Assembly: GCF_002575655.3 (NCBI RefSeq)
Contig: NC_053036.3
Location: 157,084,627-157,148,626, forward strand
Source: Aegilops tauschii subsp. strangulata
Taxonomy: Eukaryota; Streptophyta; Magnoliopsida; Poales; Poaceae
Direction of reading: 5' to 3'
DNA: 64,000 nt
Within the stretch, counting starts at the first letter, position 1. Each line of letters starts with the position of its first letter. The notes under the pieces are model-generated. The model was not told the origin of the DNA and did no database searches. It saw only the letters and a program-made list of their open reading frames with translations. Below are positions 54,046 to 63,850 of the stretch, piece by piece. The translations under genes were made by a program, and so were the position numbers.

Positions 54046-54746
54046 ATGGCTTCCTCGCGCTCCAGCGCTCTTCGGGATGGGCGGACGACAGACCACAAGG
54101 AGATGGCAGCCATTGCTGTGGACCGGCTGGCCGGCAGGCAGCCATTGCTGCGGACCGGCTGGCCGGCAGGCAGCTGGAGGACGACGACGTCCCAATGGAG
54201 AACATGGTAGTCGACGATCCGGCACCAACCCCCTCCTTCGCGCCATCCTCGCCGGTGCATTGCACCATGACCATCGGCGAGGCCCGTGCCCAATATATGA
54301 ACAGGGTGAGGCAGATGCGTGAGGAGCAGTTCCGAGAGGCGCAGGCCGACGCCGCCTACAACCACCATCTCCTCCAGGAGCACCTGCAGGCGGAGGAGCA
54401 GATCACCGCGGAGCGGGCGGAGCAGGAGGCGCTGCTCGACTCGTACCGCTCCGCCCGCAAGGGCCGCCTCGAGCGCTGGCGGTACCACATGCGGGTGACG
54501 GAGGCTGCGGCCGCCTACAAAGAGGCTAGCAAAGTGGGCGATGAAGCGGGCGAGGCGCTGTTTGGCGAGACCGAGGATGAGGCAGAGGACAATGCCGGCT
54601 CCGACGAGTCCCCGCTCCACTGGCGTCGACGAGGCCCTGCTCCACCGAGGCCCCGCGGTGCCAACAACGAGGCAGAGGACACCGCCGGCTCCGCCGAGGC
54701 CCCGCCCCGCCAACAACGAGGCAGAGGACATCGCCGGCTCAGCTGA
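54046..54746 (+). pseudogene. unrecognised gene with coiled coil, frame broken by a 32-bp duplication
   Basis: ATG at 54046 in good context gives MASSRSSALRDGR... but this frame ends at about 54208. A 32-bp sequence starting CAGCCATTGCTG is present twice in tandem (54107-54138 and 54139-54170, one mismatch). Counting one copy puts the ATG in frame with the long open frame that continues from 54195 to 54746. That frame encodes a charged helical protein, likely coiled coil (ARAQYMNRVRQMREEQFREA; LQAEEQITAERAEQEALLDS; an Arg/Lys-rich RKGRLERWRYH). The acidic C-terminal repeats NEAED.AGSAEAPP come from a DNA minisatellite. No known domain recognised. An internal ATG at 54195 could still give 183 residues. 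It sits at the edge of the tandem-duplicated CACTA region. Confidence 0.6.
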
Positions 54747-54870
54747 GGCCCCACCCTGCCGGCAACGTGGGGGAGGATTTCCACCGCTCCGCTGAGGCGC
54801 CGCCCGCCGGCAACGAGACAGAGGACATCACCGGCTCCGCTGAGGCCCCGCCCCGCTGCGAACGAGGCCG
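54560..54870 (+). repeat. GC-rich minisatellite at the 3' end of the 54046 ORF
   Basis: Imperfect units of about 48-60 bp with ACGAGGCAGAGGACA(C/T)CGCC and GGCTCCGC(C/T)GAGGCCCCGCC, at about 54570, 54664, 54712 and 54818. Unit-length changes shift the reading frame, so the native C-terminus is uncertain. Confidence 0.75.
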
Positions 54871-54899
54871 CGCCACACAGAAAACGAGGAAGAGTAGAA

Positions 54900-55399
54900 C
54901 ACGGTAGGTCACCGCCGCTCGGGTCCAAGTAAGGCCACCGCTGCTACCCTCCGGTTGAAGCCAAGCTAGGCGGGTTGACCATTGACGGCCGGTTAGCTTC
55001 TTGGCGGCGACGTGGAGTCGGAGAGCTGCGCTGGAGAAGAACGCTGCTTCTACCTAACTGCTGGTGTAGTTGGCTGACTGACACGTGGGCCCAACAGGCC
55101 ACATGTCAGTTACGCAACTGCACGTGCAGTTAAGTCACTAAAGCTTCTGTTCGGCTCAGCGGGACACAGGTGGGTAGCTTCGGTTAATTAATTATACCTC
55201 CAGCGCACCCCTTTTTAGTTGAAGAATGTATGAAATGTAATGAAATCCAGCATGTTTATATGAAATCCGACCGTGTATGAATGAATTTATTTCGATTAGT
55301 TCGAATTCCTGTATCACTGGCATTGGATGAACATGCAAAACAATACATACTAGCATTATTCCCAGGGTGATCACCTTGTTTGCAGTAGTTTCACATGTA
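54900..55399. other. no gene seen
   Basis: GC-rich to 55180, then AT-rich. It might be the 3' flank of the 54046 ORF. CACATGTCAGTTACGCAACTG and CTGCACGTGCAG-like palindromes occur near 55100-55130. No supported gene. Confidence 0.4.
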
Positions 55400-55524
55400 C
55401 TCCCTCCGGTCCTTTCTAGTCTGCATACAAGTTTTGTCTGCAGTCAAAGTATCTCTACTTTGACCAATCTTATACAAAAAGTATGTACTTTCACAATGTG
55501 CGAAGTAAAAAGGAACAGAAGGAG
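55400..55524. mobile_element. Stowaway MITE
   Basis: CTCCCTCCGGTCCTTTCTAG...AGTAAAAAGGAACAGAAGGAG, TA on both sides (55398-55399 and 55525-55526). About 125 bp, moderately degraded. Confidence 0.8.
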
Positions 55525-55529
55525 TACAA

Positions 55530-56173
55530 AGAGTTTGAGCAGCTTTTTAACGTTTCTGTACATTGCAATCAAACACACAGGCCTGGTAATTCATTGAGAA
55601 CATTCAAAACAATCGATGATTATGCATCTCAGCGACTCACATGTCAGAGGCAATATTTACTTCACAACTAAAGAATAAAGAAAGAATTGATCGACGCTGC
55701 TGACAGCAAAGGGCGTCCCATTCGAAAATATCAAACGCATGTCTTGCTAAAATCAATGAGCAAAATTTGACAAGGTTGCCCCATTCCAAAATATCAAATG
55801 CCTACGATTGTGGAATGGGCAGGGTTTGCCATTAGTTCGGACATTGAGTTGGCACCTCGTGCTAAATAAACCAACTGTTCTTTTTGTGCAGTTCCACCAA
55901 AATCAACCAAATTCGCGCGTAGCTTGTATGATTACGCCCTCATATGTTGCAACGCCTTGAACTTATAGGCACCTCCTTTCTTGTGGTGGAAATGAATGAT
56001 TTGATGTATTCATGAACATTTTGTGCAGTTCCCATTGAAATCAAGCTGAGCACCCCTATTTGCACAAATACAAAAAAGTGATTAGTATAAAGCAAACTGT
56101 ACTATGAATTGACAGTTTCAACAGGCACATACATGGTCCATGTAGAGCACACTTTTAGAAAAATGGAACTCAC
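55530..56173. other. AT-rich stretch, probably introns or 3' region of the B3-like relic
   Basis: Contains TTTGTGCAGTTCCACCAAAATCAA-type motifs at about 55886 and 56023. No coding exon supported. Confidence 0.4.
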
Positions 56174-57715
56174 CAGAAAGAATCCTAGAACAACATTGTA
56201 CTCGCGCATCACAGCAAAAAAATGGAGATTTGTCAGTCCTTCTGAGCTGAAGTTAGTTTGGTCTTGTGGGGAGTAATGTAACCATCCCTCAACTGCTCCT
56301 TCTGATGAGAAGATAGATAGGGCTTCGTCATCCTGGCATAATCGGAACTAGTCACTTCACGTACTCCATATTCTTCTTCAGAGGAAGATGATCTTGTTGT
56401 GCAAAGACAAGAGGACTACTAAATGCTAGCATCCCTGTTTGCTCGAAAAAAAGGAAAGGAAATATTTAAAACAACACAGATGAAGCACTTCTCAAGGACA
56501 ATACCACATTTTCATGACAGTATCTAAACAGTAGCACAACACCAATAGAGATGATAAAGCTCAATCATATGGATGAAATCAGTGGGCGAGTACCAACCTT
56601 TGTCAGGAGGCTTATTGTGTAGAGCATACAGATGAAGCACTTCTCCGGAACCATCTGTTGCTATCTACGGTGGTGGCCATGCTTACTATATACTCCTCGA
56701 TTAGTTTAATGTTTCCAACATCTTCTTGTGCAGTTGCACTAAAATATATGGTATCTTCAAAGAAGATCCCTATTTGCACAAGTAGAGAAAATTACATATT
56801 ACATTAAGAGTGGCATCAAATCAGTGGCAAAATAATTGCTCGTTCCAGCCATAGCAATAAGTTAAGATGCAAAACTATATCATTACTTGTGTCATCACAG
56901 TTCAAGTGCTTCATTACAACACCGGGAGTTGATTTTTGTTTTTCTTCCGCTTGTTCTTCCCCTTCATCACTTGGTTGAATAACAGACAAGCTTCGCCAAT
57001 GTAAGATTTGGCATGTCAATTAGGGAGCACAAGTATAGTACTAAACTTAATTTTCTGATGAAAGTGGCAAAATACAGGCCAGCAATTGTGAAATATCCTT
57101 ATCTTACCTCAATGGGATATTACGGTGCACATACAGATTGGAAGTCTTGTCTCCATTTCCGCAGTTCACTAAAATCAAGCAACATTATCGTACAAGTAGC
57201 ACAACATATGAAAGCACACTGCAGAATCATGTGAAAGAAGGCTAGTACCGACCTCTCATGATGCGGAATTCAAACAACTCACAAGAAGAAGATCTGAACC
57301 AAATTCGCCTTAACGGATAGGAAGTAAGATCTCCTCTTGTGCAGTTCCACTAAGATCAAGCAATCAAGCAACATTGTCGGTGTGACATTTTGCTTGAACT
57401 GCACAAAACACTCTTAAAACAGAAGTGTTTTGTGCAGTGCAACAAAAGGTCACAATGGCAACGAGGTGAAGTAGATAACCCTGTTTACACAGAGGTGCAA
57501 AGGAAACAATTAGTGGTCAATAACGGTGGATGACACAGAAGCCAACAAAAAGAAGCATCTACCTCATCTAAATGGGAAAGAAAGCAAGAAAGTAGCATTT
57601 CTCAAACAGTGGCATTGATTAATATTAACATAGAGATTATATTAACAATAAAATTCGTTTAACATGTAATTTGCTTTTAACTGTGGCATTGCATCAATTT
57701 TCCAGCGGCATTATT

Positions 57716-58026
57716 AGAGGGTGTTTGTTTACAGGGACATTTTGGTGTAGGGACTAAAAAAACTCCGTGTCAGTCGCATCTAAACCAAACAGGAGGGACT
57801 TTTAGGGACTAAACTTGGGCATTTGGGACTAAAGAAAGAAGACCACGAGGGAGTCTTTTTGGGACTTTTTCCAACAGTTGCCCCTGCCACGCATCACACC
57901 TTGTCTCTATTAGTTCATTACTAGGGGTAACATGGTCTTTTAGCATGTCATTTAATAACCTCTAGTCCATGTTTAGTCCCTGGAACCAAGCAGGTAGGGA
58001 CTAGGGAGTTTTTAACCAAACAGGGC
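57716..58026. mobile_element. Tourist-like (PIF/Harbinger) MITE in the B3-like relic
   Basis: Left end GGGTGTTTGTTTACAGGGAC, right end (complement) GGCCCTGTTTGGTTAAAAAC; many AGTCCCT/AGGGACT words inside; TTA beside both ends. About 310 bp, non-coding. Confidence 0.65.
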
Positions 58027-58239
58027 CTTAGATTAACAACAGCTAATGAGTTGCATGGGATAGTGGACGCACCAGCACCATGTGCATCTACCGATGTACT
58101 GTGGTCATGCACAGTCTGTTGCAACAAAGAACAAACAACCAAGGAGCATATTTGTGTTGGTCCCAGTTTTGTTATGTTTAGACACCTTTCCCTATGTGAG
58201 CGCAACAAATCTAGTCCTGCTCAAACTCTACAGCCTTGT

Positions 58240-58495
58240 CCCTTCCTTTCCTTTTTGAACTAGTACTTTCGCCCCTTCCTTTCCTCTTTGAACCACGTCC
58301 TAGATTTGTGCTATACAACTTTCCCCACTACTTTCCCCCATTCCTTTCCTCTTTGAACCACGTCCTAGATTCATGCTATACAACTTTCCCCCTTCATTTC
58401 CTCTTTGAACCACGTCCTAGATTCATGCTATATACAACTTTTCCCACTACTTTCCCCCACTCCTTTCCTCTTTGAACCACGTCCTAGATTCATGG
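58240..58495. repeat. minisatellite, CTTTGAACCACGTCCTAGATT unit
   Basis: Four to five copies of TTCCTTTCCTCTTTGAACCA + CGTCCTAGATTCATG + CTATACAACTTTCCC, unit 50-85 bp, with variable ACTACTTTCCCCC inserts. First copy at about 58240 is partial. Lies in the presumed first intron of the B3-like relic. Confidence 0.85.
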
Positions 58496-58840
58496 TATAC
58501 ATGCAGCTAGAGCAATGCATGTGGAGTAAGTAAATTATACCTTAAGGTTCTTGGGGCGTGGTTCGGTGGGCGACGGAACGGCAGCGAAGAAGAAGGGGTC
58601 GGAGGCCCTCCCGCGCCGCCGCTGGGTGGAAAGTGAACAGCTGCGCCGGTAGTCCCTCGCCGACGGCGACAGTGTTAAGCCTCCTTCCCTTCCCGACGGA
58701 CGTATCCTGCCGGCTCTTTCAGCAGCAGTGAGGGGAGAGAGAGGCCAACGAAGTCTTGTTTAGATCTGGAGAGGGAGAGAGAGTGTGAAGAGAGCAACTA
58801 CAAGCGCTGAGGCTCCAGCGTGTATATATATACTGGAGGG

Positions 58841-59370
58841 AGAGTGTGAAGCGTGCAAACCCTAGAAAACATTTTGAACAGTCAAAGAATCCACCCGAGA
58901 CCTCAAGTTTGATGAGCGAACAGGCTAAGCAGCTACACAACCCTCCCGTTATGTTCAACGAGAGGGAAATAACCTTTTATACATTCCTGCGTTTGTGTGA
59001 CAAGCATGCCGTGTTTTTTTGTGTGTGTGGGAGTCATTGGGATTTCAATCATAATCATGTCATGTGGCTTTGGTGGTAAGACTATCCACAGTGGTGCAGA
59101 AATAATGCAGCCTTAGTCACCTTACCTCTCTCCACGTAGTACGTTGGGTCCCACCAGTCAGAGGGTGAAACAAACAAACTAATAAGAAAAATTAAAAGCG
59201 CCAGCGGTGTATCTTACCTCACACATCTCGCTATTGCTCGGGAACACTGTCCAATTGATCCCTCTGTTCGCTCACGTACTATTTTAAGTGAATCCTTATT
59301 ATAACATGCACACAAATTTTGGGCACTTGTATTCGACTTAAGTCAGTGTGCCACCGTATCTCGTATACTT
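58841..59370. other. no gene seen
   Basis: Upstream of the B3-like relic's TATA box; AT-moderate; GGGTCCCACCAGTCAGAGGG at 59149 resembles phrases in the 49.6-52 kb repeats. No coding frame supported. Confidence 0.4.
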
Positions 59371-59373
59371 ACT

Positions 59374-59425
59374 ACTCCCTCCGTCTAGGTGTAATAAGTC
59401 ACGTTAGAAGGTGCAACGGGACCAA
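59374..59425. mobile_element. left half of a Stowaway MITE
   Basis: CTCCCTCCGTCTAGGTGTAA preceded by TA; no matching right end, so it is truncated near the GT-rich repeat at 59430-59456. Confidence 0.5.
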
Positions 59426-59429
59426 GGTG

Positions 59430-59456
59430 CGTGCGTGTGCGTGTGTGTGTGTGTGT
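59430..59456. repeat. GT microsatellite
   Basis: GCGTGTGCG followed by a GT run of about 16 bp. Confidence 0.8.
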
Positions 59457-59634
59457 TTAACAACATGTGTGTGTTAGAGAGAGCGACAGATCGACCTACT
59501 CCTACAGAGAGATGTTGTGTAGTGTAGTACGATTTTAGCCGCGAGAGTCGGTGCATCCTCTCGTTTCCGGGCGTGTCCGGTAGGGACATGTGGACAGCTG
59601 CCACGCCCGCTCCTAACCAGCCTGGCCCACCCAA

Positions 59635-59830
59635 AGCCCCTCCATCGCCCGCGCGCGCTTCCCGCCCGAAACGGTCAGCGCCCTCCAAAGAATCGGTGCC
59701 GCATTCATGCCCGGGCAGAGCGGACGCGACCTCTCACTGGCGCAAGAGTGATGGTTGCTTCGTCCGTCCAACTTACTGCTGGGTCTATGTGATTTGACGG
59801 CTCATTGGTCTTTATTACTGAGGTGGTAGG
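59635..59830 (+). pseudogene. diverged copy of the 54046-gene promoter, without the gene
   Basis: TCGCCCGCGCGCGCTTCCC..GAAACGGTCAGCGCC matches TCGCCCACGCGCGCTTTCC..GAAACAGTCAGCGCC at 53776; CGTCCGTCCA follows in both. The coding region is not present here, so this is a partial duplicate or a piece of a shared repeat. Confidence 0.4.
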
Positions 59831-59997
59831 ACTGCTGGATGTCCCACGCTTTCGGCGAAAGGAGGTACTACTACTAGATTACAATTTTCTCCATTCTTAC
59901 AGCTGAGGCGTGCAAGAGCAGTGAAAACACACAGGCTCAGTGATTACATGGCCCACCTCACACTATCACCGTGCGACACCTAACTCTTTACATAGTA

Positions 59998-60632
59998 CTC
60001 CCTCCATTCCTAAATATTACTAGATGAGTCCCCGCGCATTGTCGCGGAACAGCGGTATATCTCTCTGCGCAAAATTATCGATTTCATAGAACTAAAAAAA
60101 CTCTATAACTACATGACAAATGTGGTAGCCAAACTAAATAAACTCCCATCATCATTTAGATCATCCCACGTAAGGAAAAAAGATCAGCCAACTCCTACTG
60201 CATAATGGGATTATATTTTTCTTTTTGACATGTTAATGGGACTTAAAAGCTCACTTACATGCATGCTACCGGTGCATGCTTGCATGCAGACATGTTGATG
60301 TGATTTAAAACCCACTCACATGCATGTGCCACGGTATTTCTGCATGCTTGCATGTGGCTTAGTGCAGAGCCTCTCAACGTCTAGATTAGACAGCTATTAT
60401 GGACTGATTTACTTCATCTAACGGCTACATCAATTTTGATGATGTGGCTCAAGGAGAGGATAGAGAATTCCTAGTAGTGGGGGCTAGCTATTACTAGTAG
60501 ATAAGTCTTTGTAGAGATTCCACTACATATGGAACAAAATGAATGAATCTACACTTAAAATGCATCTATATACATCCGCATGTGGTTCATGGTGAAATCT
60601 CTACAAAGACTTATATTTAGGAACGGAGGAAG
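59998..60632. mobile_element. Thalos-like Stowaway MITE split by an insertion
   Basis: Left 59998-60016 (CTCCCTCCATTCCTAAATA) and right 60502-60632 (TAAGTCTTTGTAGAGATTCC...TATATTTAGGAACGGAGGAAG), TA at both outer edges. Removing the insert rejoins a standard Thalos-type end. Confidence 0.85.
60017..60501 (-). mobile_element. Helitron-like insert inside the Thalos MITE
   Basis: 485 bp inserted exactly between A and T of the MITE. The complement begins TCTACTAGTAATAGC and ends GCGCGGGGACTCATCTAGTAA, with a hairpin-prone CGCGACAATGCGCG just before the end. TC start, CTAG near the end, a hairpin and an AT target are Helitron features. No gene; it contains repeated GCATGC(T/A)TGCATGC words at about 60260-60355. 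Confidence 0.55.
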
Positions 60633-60816
60633 TACTAGTATAGTACGTACTGTAATTTATCAGCGAGATAAATTTGTACAATGCTATGAAGCTTCCAGCT
60701 TCTGTTACATGTATCTTGCGTCCAAGGTTGCCCGTTGCAACATTTCATCAAATACAAAGGAGACTAACATGCATGCTATTGCATCTCAATGATTGACATA
60801 TTATAGCAAATATGTA

Positions 60817-60913
60817 CTCCCTCCGTTCCAAAATAAGTGTCTCAACTTTGTGCAAACTTTAGTACAAAGTTGTACTACTACTAAAGTTGACACTTATTTT
60901 GGAACAGAGGCAG
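60817..60913. mobile_element. Stowaway MITE (Hades-like)
   Basis: CTCCCTCCGTTCCAAAATAA...TTATTTTGGAACAGAGGCAG, nearly a full palindrome around ACTTTAGTACAAAGTTGTA. TA at the left; right edge degraded. Confidence 0.85.
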
Positions 60914-61029
60914 CTAAAGAAAAAAACGATCCATGCAGTCCCTAGCCCTTGAACCGTGAACCCTGACCAGGCTTCAATTTGCTGGAAATGTTCGAGCTTC
61001 CTAATAAATGAAGTTTGCAACCTTTTGAC

Positions 61030-61600
61030 CATCGGATCATTTTGTGCAGTTTCACCAAAATCGAGATGAGCATCCCTGTGGCAAAGAAATTGAAGAAGCG
61101 TGATTAGAATAAGATTACTGGGACTAGTTGATGAGACATAAACTCATCACAAATACAGTACGTAGAAGCCAGTAGAGGTATGTGCGGAGCAAAGAAGTAG
61201 AGAAATATCCACAGGGAGTGATGTGGGCAGCTGGAGCAGTGGTGCAAGCCGGCTGTAAAGGGAGTTGTACCTGAGGGGCGTAGCTCAACCTTGAGGAGGG
61301 CGGCGGGAGTCGGTAACTGCCCACGTCGCGGCAGTGAGCAAGGGACGAAGGCAACCTCACCGGCTTTGTGAGAGAGAACGACGGGGACCCCTGATCGGGA
61401 CGTGCCGATAGTGGGTTTTCGCCGTCGGCGACAGCCACCGCATCTACACTAAGCATCCACCCCTTCCCTAAGCGGACATGATCTGCCGGGATGTTAGAGA
61501 TGTGGCCACAGTCGTTTTGTGCGAGAGAGTGTGAAGAGAGCAACCCCAATAGGCAACCTTGTCGGCTGGCCCGTCCTGACTATGTATATAGTGGAGCGGT
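61030..61600 (-). pseudogene. partial duplicate of the 5' part of the B3-like relic
   Basis: TTTTGTGCAGTTTCACCAAAATCGA...GAGCATCCCTGT...GTGATTAGAATAA (61041-61110) matches 56020-56080. GAGAGTGTGAAGAGAGCAAC (61526) and TATGTATATAGTGG (61581) match 58780-58830. A CAG/GTACAACTCC donor-like site lies at about 61270. A minus frame of 141 codons (61124-61549) spans it but crosses this donor and has no known domain. Probably a truncated duplicate whose middle is missing. Confidence 0.4.
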
Positions 61601-61859
61601 TTCCTTTTCTCTCCATATGAACCTATCATATTGCGTACATGCCACTGAAGAAAAAAACTTTATTTATAAATGACGCGGCACCTACTACTCGTTCTCCTAT
61701 AACCTTGCGCTTGGCATCTCCAAAATATTAACCTTGTGATTCGCTCTTCGGGAAGTCGAGCAATAATGGTAGTGCAGTATATATTGTTTTGGCTATATGA
61801 GACCGAATGAATTGCTGCACGTCCACCACGTGGGCGAGGGTCGAGGGGCGAGGGAGAGT

Positions 61860-62038
61860 GCTACATACGGAGCAAAATGAGTGAATCTACACTCTAAAAT
61901 ACGTCTATATACATCAGTGTTTGGAGTATGTACTAGTAGTTCATATTGAAATCTACTAAAGGACATATATATTCTAAACAATATGATATAATCTCTATAA
62001 CCAAGGTAGTAGGGACGAGGAGTAAACGGAGGGAGTAG
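61860..62038. mobile_element. degraded Thalos-like MITE fragment
   Basis: CTACATACGGAGCAAAATGA followed by GTGAATCTACACTCTAAAAT is Thalos body sequence; the right end GTAAACGGAGGGAGTAGTA is an end-like remnant. The left terminal repeat is missing. Confidence 0.65.
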
Positions 62039-62190
62039 TAAATTTTTCTCCTCGTCCTGCGAGCCACCGCGCGCATGGGCGAGGGAGCGGGCGTAAGGCG
62101 GAGCCAGCTTCACCTCATCTTGCGAGCCACCGCGCCCGTGGGCGGGGGAGACGGCGTCCTAAGCAAGCTTCTCCTCGTTCTGCGAGTTGA
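62039..62190. repeat. tandem repeat of about 60 bp
   Basis: Two and a half copies (about 62047, 62109, 62168) of TTCTCCTCGT(C/T)CTGCGAGCCACCGCG + C(G/C)C.TGGGCG.GGGAG. The sequence left of the MITE fragment (ACCACGTGGGCGAGGG, 61827) may be another copy. Confidence 0.7.
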
Positions 62191-62199
62191 CGGTACACA

Positions 62200-62650
62200 T
62201 CAAAAGTACTCCATTGTATAGAGCCTTGCCTCTAAGGTAGGCCCCACATGGTTTGCCTCTTTTTTTAACATAACACGTCAAGTCGCAATTTGTTTGTTCA
62301 CCCGTGGTAGACGATCCTCCCTCCACCAAGTGGACAACCAGTACACGTGCCAAATTACCACGTGGGCTGCCTTTTTCGTACAGAAATGAGCTCCACCGTG
62401 TACCCGCGCGGGTGTGGTTGGGAAAGAGACGGGAGTACGTGCGCCGTGCATGCACCTCTTCTCTTCGTGCACGTCCCCCACCTACGTGGGTGTGTGTGAG
62501 AGATACAAACCGCGTTCGTGAGCGTTTTTTGTTTTGGGATGGGGGTGGGGTGGGGGGTTGATTTCGTGAATTATTTGTGGGAATATGTGTCGATGACATC
62601 TCAAACAAATTTTTGCATGCAATGTGTGTGAAATGGAGGCCTATCCATAT
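62200..62650. other. no gene seen
   Basis: Contains CACGTGG/CCACGTG words (about 62347-62500) but no convincing reading frame; open frames on both strands overlap one another. Confidence 0.35.
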
Positions 62651-63850
62651 CATACATAGAGGGTCGGGCAATCCACAAGAAGAGAGGGAGGGGTCATAGC
62701 TATCGATAGAGTCGAAGAGAGGATCAAGTGGGTGGGTGCGAGATCGATGAAGAGAGCCATCGAAATTGTGTGTGTGTGCAAGTCAAAGATATAGGGCGAC
62801 TGGCCTGCCGGAACGTTAGAGGGCACATGTCAAGTTTGTGTGTGGCAGGGAGACATGACTAGAGCGCTCAATGTATCGGTGTGTGTGGGGGGGAGGGGGG
62901 TGGGGGGAGGGGTGGGCAGAGGCCTAACTATAGGGGTAGAACGACTCGTATATGTGTTGAGAAGGAGAGACCCAGCTATGTCTTGAGGGAGATCGGTCGA
63001 CATCCATACATAACTGAAGGACGTGAAATATGATGGGACAGAGAGAGAGGAAGAGAGGGGGAGGGAGAGGGAGGGAGAGGGGTAGAGTGCTGGATGGGTG
63101 ATGGAGTTGCTTCTCGAAGATGGTGGGAGAGGCCTACTAGACAAACTGAGGGTGGAACTGCAATGTTATCAATAAGAGTGGGGATGTGTTTCTGTGTGTG
63201 CCTGTGCGTGATAGATCTGTCGGGACGCATCCATGGATGATGAAGGGGAACCATGTGTTTGGTAAGCAAACCTAACTAGATCGGTAGATCAATTGTTGTT
63301 TGTCGGAGGAAGGGAGAGACACAACTAATGAGGTAGATCGATTGACGTGTGGGTAAAAATGAGTTATAAGGACCTAGCTAGCTATATGTATAGCTAGAGA
63401 TCGGTCGGTGTACGTCCATTTGTTAGAGGCAAATAAGGCCTAGCGAGATGGATAGATAGAGAGAATGGAGCTAGGAGGTGGTGCGAGAGGCCCAACTACT
63501 AGCTAGATAGGGGGAGGAGTGTGCGGTCGTGAGATCGATGAAAAGAGGGGCGAGAGTTTGCACGTGTGTCTGACCGTATGAGAGTCACGAGGCAAGGACA
63601 CATAAAGGAGGAGATTGAAGGTGTGTGTGTATGTTGTAGGCAGGCATCGCTGGAGAGGTTTATCGATCGGTGTGTGTCGGAAAGGAGTTGTGGAGACTCT
63701 GGGAGAATGACCTAAAGAAAAAAATGAATGTGCCCGGTGGATAGAATGCCGAGGGAGGGGGAGGGCGAGGAGGGCGTGTGCATGCACGAGAGAAAGTTAG
63801 TGGTAGCTACAAAGGTTAGAGGATTGTGTGGGTGTAAGAGACTAACAAAG
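62650..63850. repeat. GT/GA-rich degenerate repeat region
   Basis: Purine-rich plus strand with recurring GAGAG(G/A)CC(C/T)AACTA, AGATCGGTCG(A/G)(T/C) and GATCGATGAA(G/A)AGAG phrases every 100-150 bp, mixed with GTGTGTG and GGGAGGGGGAG runs. The minus-strand frames here are Ser/His/Pro-rich products of the CT/CA bias and are not called. Confidence 0.55.

Larger units (their letters stand above)
56174..58840 (-). pseudogene. relic of a B3-domain (REM-like) gene, minus strand
   Basis: Best exon 56174 to about 56400 (minus): SSSSEEEYGVREVTSSDYAR, KPYLSSHQKEQLRDGYITPH, KTKLTSAQKD, a stop, then after a frame change in a T-run FAVMREYNVVLGFF, and a GTGAGT donor. This succession (acidic Ser/Glu linker, AQK helix, then a (I/V)PIF.AVM-like strand) resembles the entry into a B3 DNA-binding domain of grass REM proteins; inferred from memory. 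Another exon candidate is 56830-57010 (IQPSDEGEEQAEEKQKSTPG). The upstream part 58545-58790 looks like a leader exon with AAG/GTATAA donor, below a TATATATATA at 58822-58832. The stop and frameshift suggest a pseudogene. B3 proteins bind DNA in the nucleus. Confidence 0.45.

Noticed and set aside
53895..54731. Minus-strand ORF of 278 codons
   Set aside because: It mirrors the plus-strand gene at 54046, which has the TATA box, start context and protein-like composition.
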